Positions 61,763 through 64,000 of a DNA stretch of 64,000 bases are shown in pieces. Under the pieces are notes generated by a model, which saw only the letters and a program-made list of their open reading frames with translations, was not told the origin of the DNA and did not search any database. Numbering within the stretch: position 1 is the first letter of the stretch; each line of letters starts with the position of its first letter. The stretch is from Candidatus Zixiibacteriota bacterium (GTDB lineage: Bacteria; Zixibacteria; MSB-5A5; WJJR01; JAJRUJ01). The DNA lies in NCBI GenBank assembly GCA_024277855.1, contig JAJRUJ010000087.1:1-64000 (forward strand). Direction: 5' to 3'. Position numbers and translations under genes: made by a program.

Positions 61763-64000
61763 TCACAACTGATATCTCGGTTCACGATACGGAGTTGTCA
61801 ACACATGACGATAGTATTCGTCATAGCGTTCAATCATTCCGGGCATTGTAAAATCGCGTTGTACCCGTGTCCGTCCCGCCTCACCCATGGTATGGGCCAA
61901 TTCCGGATTATTCAACAGCAGAAGCAGTTTTTCAGCAATATCTTTGGGGTCTTTGGGCCGCACCAGGTAGCCGGTAACTCCTTCCTCGACCGCTTCCCAG
62001 TTCGAGCCGACGTTGGTCGCTATTACCGGCAACCCGGCTGCCATATACTCCAGGATTGAATTGGAAAAACCCTCGGACAACGAGGTCAAAGCGGCCACAT
62101 CAAATAGGCGGAGGTAGCTGATCACCTTTGGGGTTCGTCCGACAAACCGTACCCGGTCGGCGATAGCACATTCCTCAGTCAGCTTTCGCAGGTCATCGAT
62201 CAACTCGCCGAATCCGAGTATTACAAAACCGGCGTCGGGGCGCTCCCGGGCGACCAGGCCGGCGGCCCTGATGAAGTACTCAACCCCCTTGACCGGCCGC
62301 AAATTGGCAACCAGACCAACCAGTGGCTCTTCCGGAGCAAAACCAAGGTCGGCCTTGGTCAATTCCGCCGTTTCGGCCGTGCTGTCAAAGGCCGTCGTAT
62401 CCACACCATTGTAAATCACGTTGATTTGCCGTGGACCGGCGCCCTCCAACTTTTGTGTCTGTTGTTTTACCGAGAACGAATTGGCCATAATCCGATGCGT
62501 GAGACGATTGATGATACTCATCGTCCACTTTTGCAAAACAGTCAGGGCGTGACCAAAATTGCGCCGGCTGGTAATAATCCGCGGGACTCGAGCCAGAAAC
62601 GCGGCCGTGACACCGACCACGTGAGCCGCCGGGAAAAATGTCTGGACGATGTCGATTTTCTCCCGGCGGAGGAAATGTGAAAAACGCAAAATGTTCAAGT
62701 AGGCCGTCGGCCGGCGAAATGAGGGTACCTGGAGTTCATAGATTCGGCAGGGGAGATTCAGTGAACGCAGCCAGTCCGACACGACAAAGCAGGCGAGGTA
62801 CAACTCGAACTGCTCCGAGGGCAATTGCCGCAGGAGGTTGACAACCTGCATCTCGGTGCCTGCCTCACCCTGCATCTCATCGATCAAAAACAATAGTTTA
62901 ATCTTCCCGGACCGGCCGGCCGGTGCCGGCCCCAGCGGATGCTGTCGGCGGCGTTTGAGCGACAACATCATCGGCGTCGTTTCGATAGCAAATAGTGAAC
63001 GCGAAAACCGGCCGTCACCGTGGGAGAGCATTTCCGCATTCATGTCGATTCGGCGCAAGGTGTACGGATCGGCCTGAGGATCCACTGTTCCGTAGGTGAT
63101 CGTAAAGCCGGTGTGATACCCGGCTTGACAAACCCGCTCGGCCACACGTTGATCGTAATCCCCATTGGGATAGGAAAAGGCCGTCGTTTCATGCCCGGTC
63201 AGTTCAGCCACTTGCCGGCGGGAAGTTTCAATTTCCAGGGTAAGCTCGTCATCGGGTATTCCCGGTAAAATGCGGTGATTTACCGCATGGGATCCGAAAT
63301 AAATGCCGTTCCGGGACATCTCTGTTACTTCCTCGGCGTTGAGAAATGACCGCCCGGTTGGCCGCGTTTGCGAATTGTTATACACGTAATCCAGGACGGC
63401 ATGGAGCGCTCGGTCGGCAAACTCGTTGTCGAGACCTTTGAGCCGGTCGACCGCCTCGCGCGTATAATACCAGACTCGGTCGTCCTTATCTTCCAGAAGA
63501 TCGAAAACGATATCCGACAGGATATGGGCTTCAAAGAAGAACGCGTCATTTCTGCGCCGTTCCCGCAACAGGCGAAACGCGGCGTAAAGTTCGTCCTGCC
63601 AGAAACGTCGGGGGGTACCGATATATGATGTCGGCAAAAATATCAGCGCGGGTAACCCATGTTTCTTCAATACCGGCCAGGCCAGGGTATAGTTGTCCCG
63701 CCAACCGTCATCGAAAGTAATCATGCACGAACGCGGAGGGAAGGGCTTTCGGGCAAGGATATGTTTTTCGAATTGTTCGTAGGACAACGGGTGGTAATCA
63801 TGGGCGATTAATTCCACAAAAGAATCGAATAGTTCCAGGGGGATCGATTGAGTCGCCGAGGCAAAAACACTTTCATCGGCGGGATCACTGATCCGATGGA
63901 ACGCAAACGCCGCGCAACCGTTTTTCCACCGGTTGAGCAGCGGTTTACTCCCGGTCAGCCGCAGTATTCCGGCCAGTCCGGTCTTGATCAGTCTTCCCGT
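61763..64000 (-). CDS. Polysaccharide deacetylase-GT4 fusion, 5' end beyond the window
   Basis: The track starts at GTG 63817, but the minus-strand frame stays open to the window edge and reads AAFAFHRISDPADESVFA, the usual start of a NodB deacetylase domain, so the true start lies outside. First domain: CMITFDDGWRDNY, YFGSHAVNHRIL and FSYPNGDYDQ carry the Asp, His-His and product-binding motifs of carbohydrate esterase family 4. Second domain (from KIKLLFLIDEMQGEAGTEMQV): GT4 with LVANLRPVKGVEYFIRAA and LSEGFSNSILEYMAAG (E-x7-E). A protein that both deacetylates and glycosylates, or a fusion of adjacent pathway steps. Probably cytoplasmic, as no membrane segment is visible. Confidence 0.87.
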   Translation of the reverse strand, partial: TGRLIKTGLAGILRLTGSKPLLNRWKNGCAAFAFHRISDPADESVFASATQSIPLELFDSFVELIAHDYHPLSYEQFEKHILARKPFPPRSCMITFDDGWRDNYTLAWPVLKKHGLPALIFLPTSYIGTPRRFWQDELYAAFRLLRERRRNDAFFFEAHILSDIVFDLLEDKDDRVWYYTREAVDRLKGLDNEFADRALHAVLDYVYNNSQTRPTGRSFLNAEEVTEMSRNGIYFGSHAVNHRILPGIPDDELTLEIETSRRQVAELTGHETTAFSYPNGDYDQRVAERVCQAGYHTGFTITYGTVDPQADPYTLRRIDMNAEMLSHGDGRFSRSLFAIETTPMMLSLKRRRQHPLGPAPAGRSGKIKLLFLIDEMQGEAGTEMQVVNLLRQLPSEQFELYLACFVVSDWLRSLNLPCRIYELQVPSFRRPTAYLNILRFSHFLRREKIDIVQTFFPAAHVVGVTAAFLARVPRIITSRRNFGHALTVLQKWTMSIINRLTHRIMANSFSVKQQTQKLEGAGPRQINVIYNGVDTTAFDSTAETAELTKADLGFAPEEPLVGLVANLRPVKGVEYFIRAAGLVARERPDAGFVILGFGELIDDLRKLTEECAIADRVRFVGRTPKVISYLRLFDVAALTSLSEGFSNSILEYMAAGLPVIATNVGSNWEAVEEGVTGYLVRPKDPKDIAEKLLLLLNNPELAHTMGEAGRTRVQRDFTMPGMIERYDEYYRHVLTTPYREPRYQL

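Noticed and set aside
1-64000. CRISPR arrays, insertion sequences or a replication origin
   Set aside because: No regularly spaced repeats, transposase ORFs with terminal inverted repeats, or DnaA-box clusters were noticed on reading; a computed repeat search would be needed for certainty.

Overview
The window is a dense bacterial chromosome segment, roughly mid-50s percent GC by eye. It carries about 53 protein genes and one tRNA. No rRNA, CRISPR array, transposase, prophage or replication origin was seen. The gene set points to a diderm, rod-forming bacterium: MreC/MreD/PBP2/RodA, TatA, lipoproteins, many polyprenol-linked glycosyltransferases, and a secreted protein with a C-terminal FlgD/type IX-like sorting domain. 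That C-terminal domain, the eukaryote/archaeon-like (type 2) isoleucyl-tRNA synthetase and the many TPR-tailed membrane glycosyltransferases suggest an FCB-group or candidate-phylum lineage (for example Zixibacteria-like). This is inference, not a measured placement.

Layout. 1-2770 (+): end of pssA, purS-purQ, a DUF4321 protein, tatA and a hypothetical gene, closed by an intrinsic terminator. 2842-3501 (+): isochorismatase-like hydrolase. 3506-7541 (-): rodA, comF-like, xerD-like and a GGDEF-family gene. 7800-9209 (+): an unusual secreted low-complexity protein that splits the cell-shape genes. 9217-16836 (-): a long run coding for a dolichol-phosphate-mannose-synthase-like enzyme, GT2, WecA-like transferase, AccA, Trm112-like protein, PtsN-like EIIA, MreC, MreD and PBP2. 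17075-22682 (-): glycan genes (DegT aminotransferase, ArnT-like, GT2, GT4). 22866-30816: polX (-), alr (+), a DUF2723 membrane protein (-), a small coiled-coil protein (+) and a TPR protein (-). 31294-37852 (+): YggS-like, DivIVA-like, purine nucleoside phosphorylase, ileS, DksA-like and lspA, resembling the division-linked yggS-divIVA-ileS-lspA neighbourhood. 37868-42751 (-): S9 peptidase lipoprotein, a two-domain orphan with a SLOG/DprA-like N-terminus, and P5C dehydrogenase. 43025-47727 (+): a four-gene redox operon with two Tat signals. 47787-64000: a second surface-polysaccharide region with GT4, a carbonic-anhydrase-like protein, tRNA-Ser(GGA), GT-C-like/GT2/DUF2304 genes, a sulfatase-O-antigen-ligase fusion, an interrupted glycoside-hydrolase-like repeat protein, and deacetylase genes.

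How the genes work together. WecA-like, DPM-like, ArnT-like and Wzy-like proteins, DegT and the GT2/GT4 enzymes would build and decorate a polyprenol-linked surface glycan. MreC/MreD/PBP2/RodA and alr supply the wall machinery. TatA would export the twin-arginine proteins of the redox operon, and LspA would process the lipoproteins seen here.

Most notable observations: an in-frame TAA between the signal peptide and mature part of the large repeat protein, with an exact 630-bp two-domain tandem duplication inside it; a sulfatase/O-antigen-ligase fusion with an internal ribosome binding site; an orphan SLOG-like plus C-terminal EREWR-domain protein; an extracytoplasmic Fe-S aldo-keto reductase operon; and an intrinsic terminator for one gene embedded in the coding end of lspA.
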